In this document: positions 5,576 through 5,576 of the stretch, one piece after another
Layout of the letters: every line of letters begins with the position of its first letter
Position numbering within the stretch: position 1 is the stretch's first letter
From: Candidatus Egaibacter danicus
GTDB taxonomy: Bacteria; Pseudomonadota; Gammaproteobacteria; Burkholderiales; Burkholderiaceae
Reading direction: 5' to 3'
Assembly (NCBI GenBank): GCA_011391115.1
Contig: JAABRC010000149.1
Coordinates: 1 to 5,576 of the forward strand
DNA length: 5,576 bases
Notes under the pieces: generated by a model
Told to the model about the DNA's origin: nothing
The model's database searches: none
What the model saw: only the letters and a program-made list of their open reading frames with translations
Translations under genes and position numbers: made by a program

Positions 5576-5576
5576 G

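Overview
The window looks like chromosome of a betaproteobacterium of the Burkholderiales, probably family Comamonadaceae (Rhodoferax/Polaromonas-like). The grounds are the moderately high G+C coding style, the sequence of the HemW fragment, the FadL/OmpP1 protein type, and an intergenic block at about 4186-4257 that resembles, from memory, a short repeat scattered through Comamonadaceae genomes. The placement is inference from sequence resemblance; no search was run.

Left part (1-4113, + strand): five closely spaced genes read in the same direction. They are a TauE/SafE-type membrane exporter (5' end outside the window), a small DUF1634-like membrane protein, a tandem universal stress protein, an unusual fusion of a carboxymuconolactone-decarboxylase/AhpD-like helical domain with a Rieske [2Fe-2S] domain, and a FadL/OmpP1/TodX-type outer membrane channel. 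Gaps between the first four are 13, 2 and 18 bases, with a 90-base gap before the last. A strong stem-loop starting two bases after the last stop codon closes the unit. The cluster thus has an outer membrane channel, an inner membrane transporter pair, a cytosolic electron-transfer-like protein and a nucleotide-binding-like stress protein. That is a plausible transport-plus-redox module, perhaps for a hydrophobic or organic-anion compound, but the substrate cannot be read from the sequence.

Middle (4114-4373): about 260 non-coding bases with several small inverted repeats, the repeat-like block and a good sigma70-type promoter for the next gene. A complete tRNA-Ser(UGA) gene follows at 4374-4463 with encoded CCA.

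Right part (4464-5576): a small exported protein of unknown function with four cysteines in the mature part (4573-5076, +), convergent with the 3' end of hemW (heme chaperone, radical-SAM family, - strand), which runs off the right edge. A 17-base palindrome abuts the hemW stop codon between the two genes.

The item most worth following is the CMD-Rieske fusion. Its CMD half has lost both redox cysteines and the associated histidine, while all four Rieske ligands are intact.
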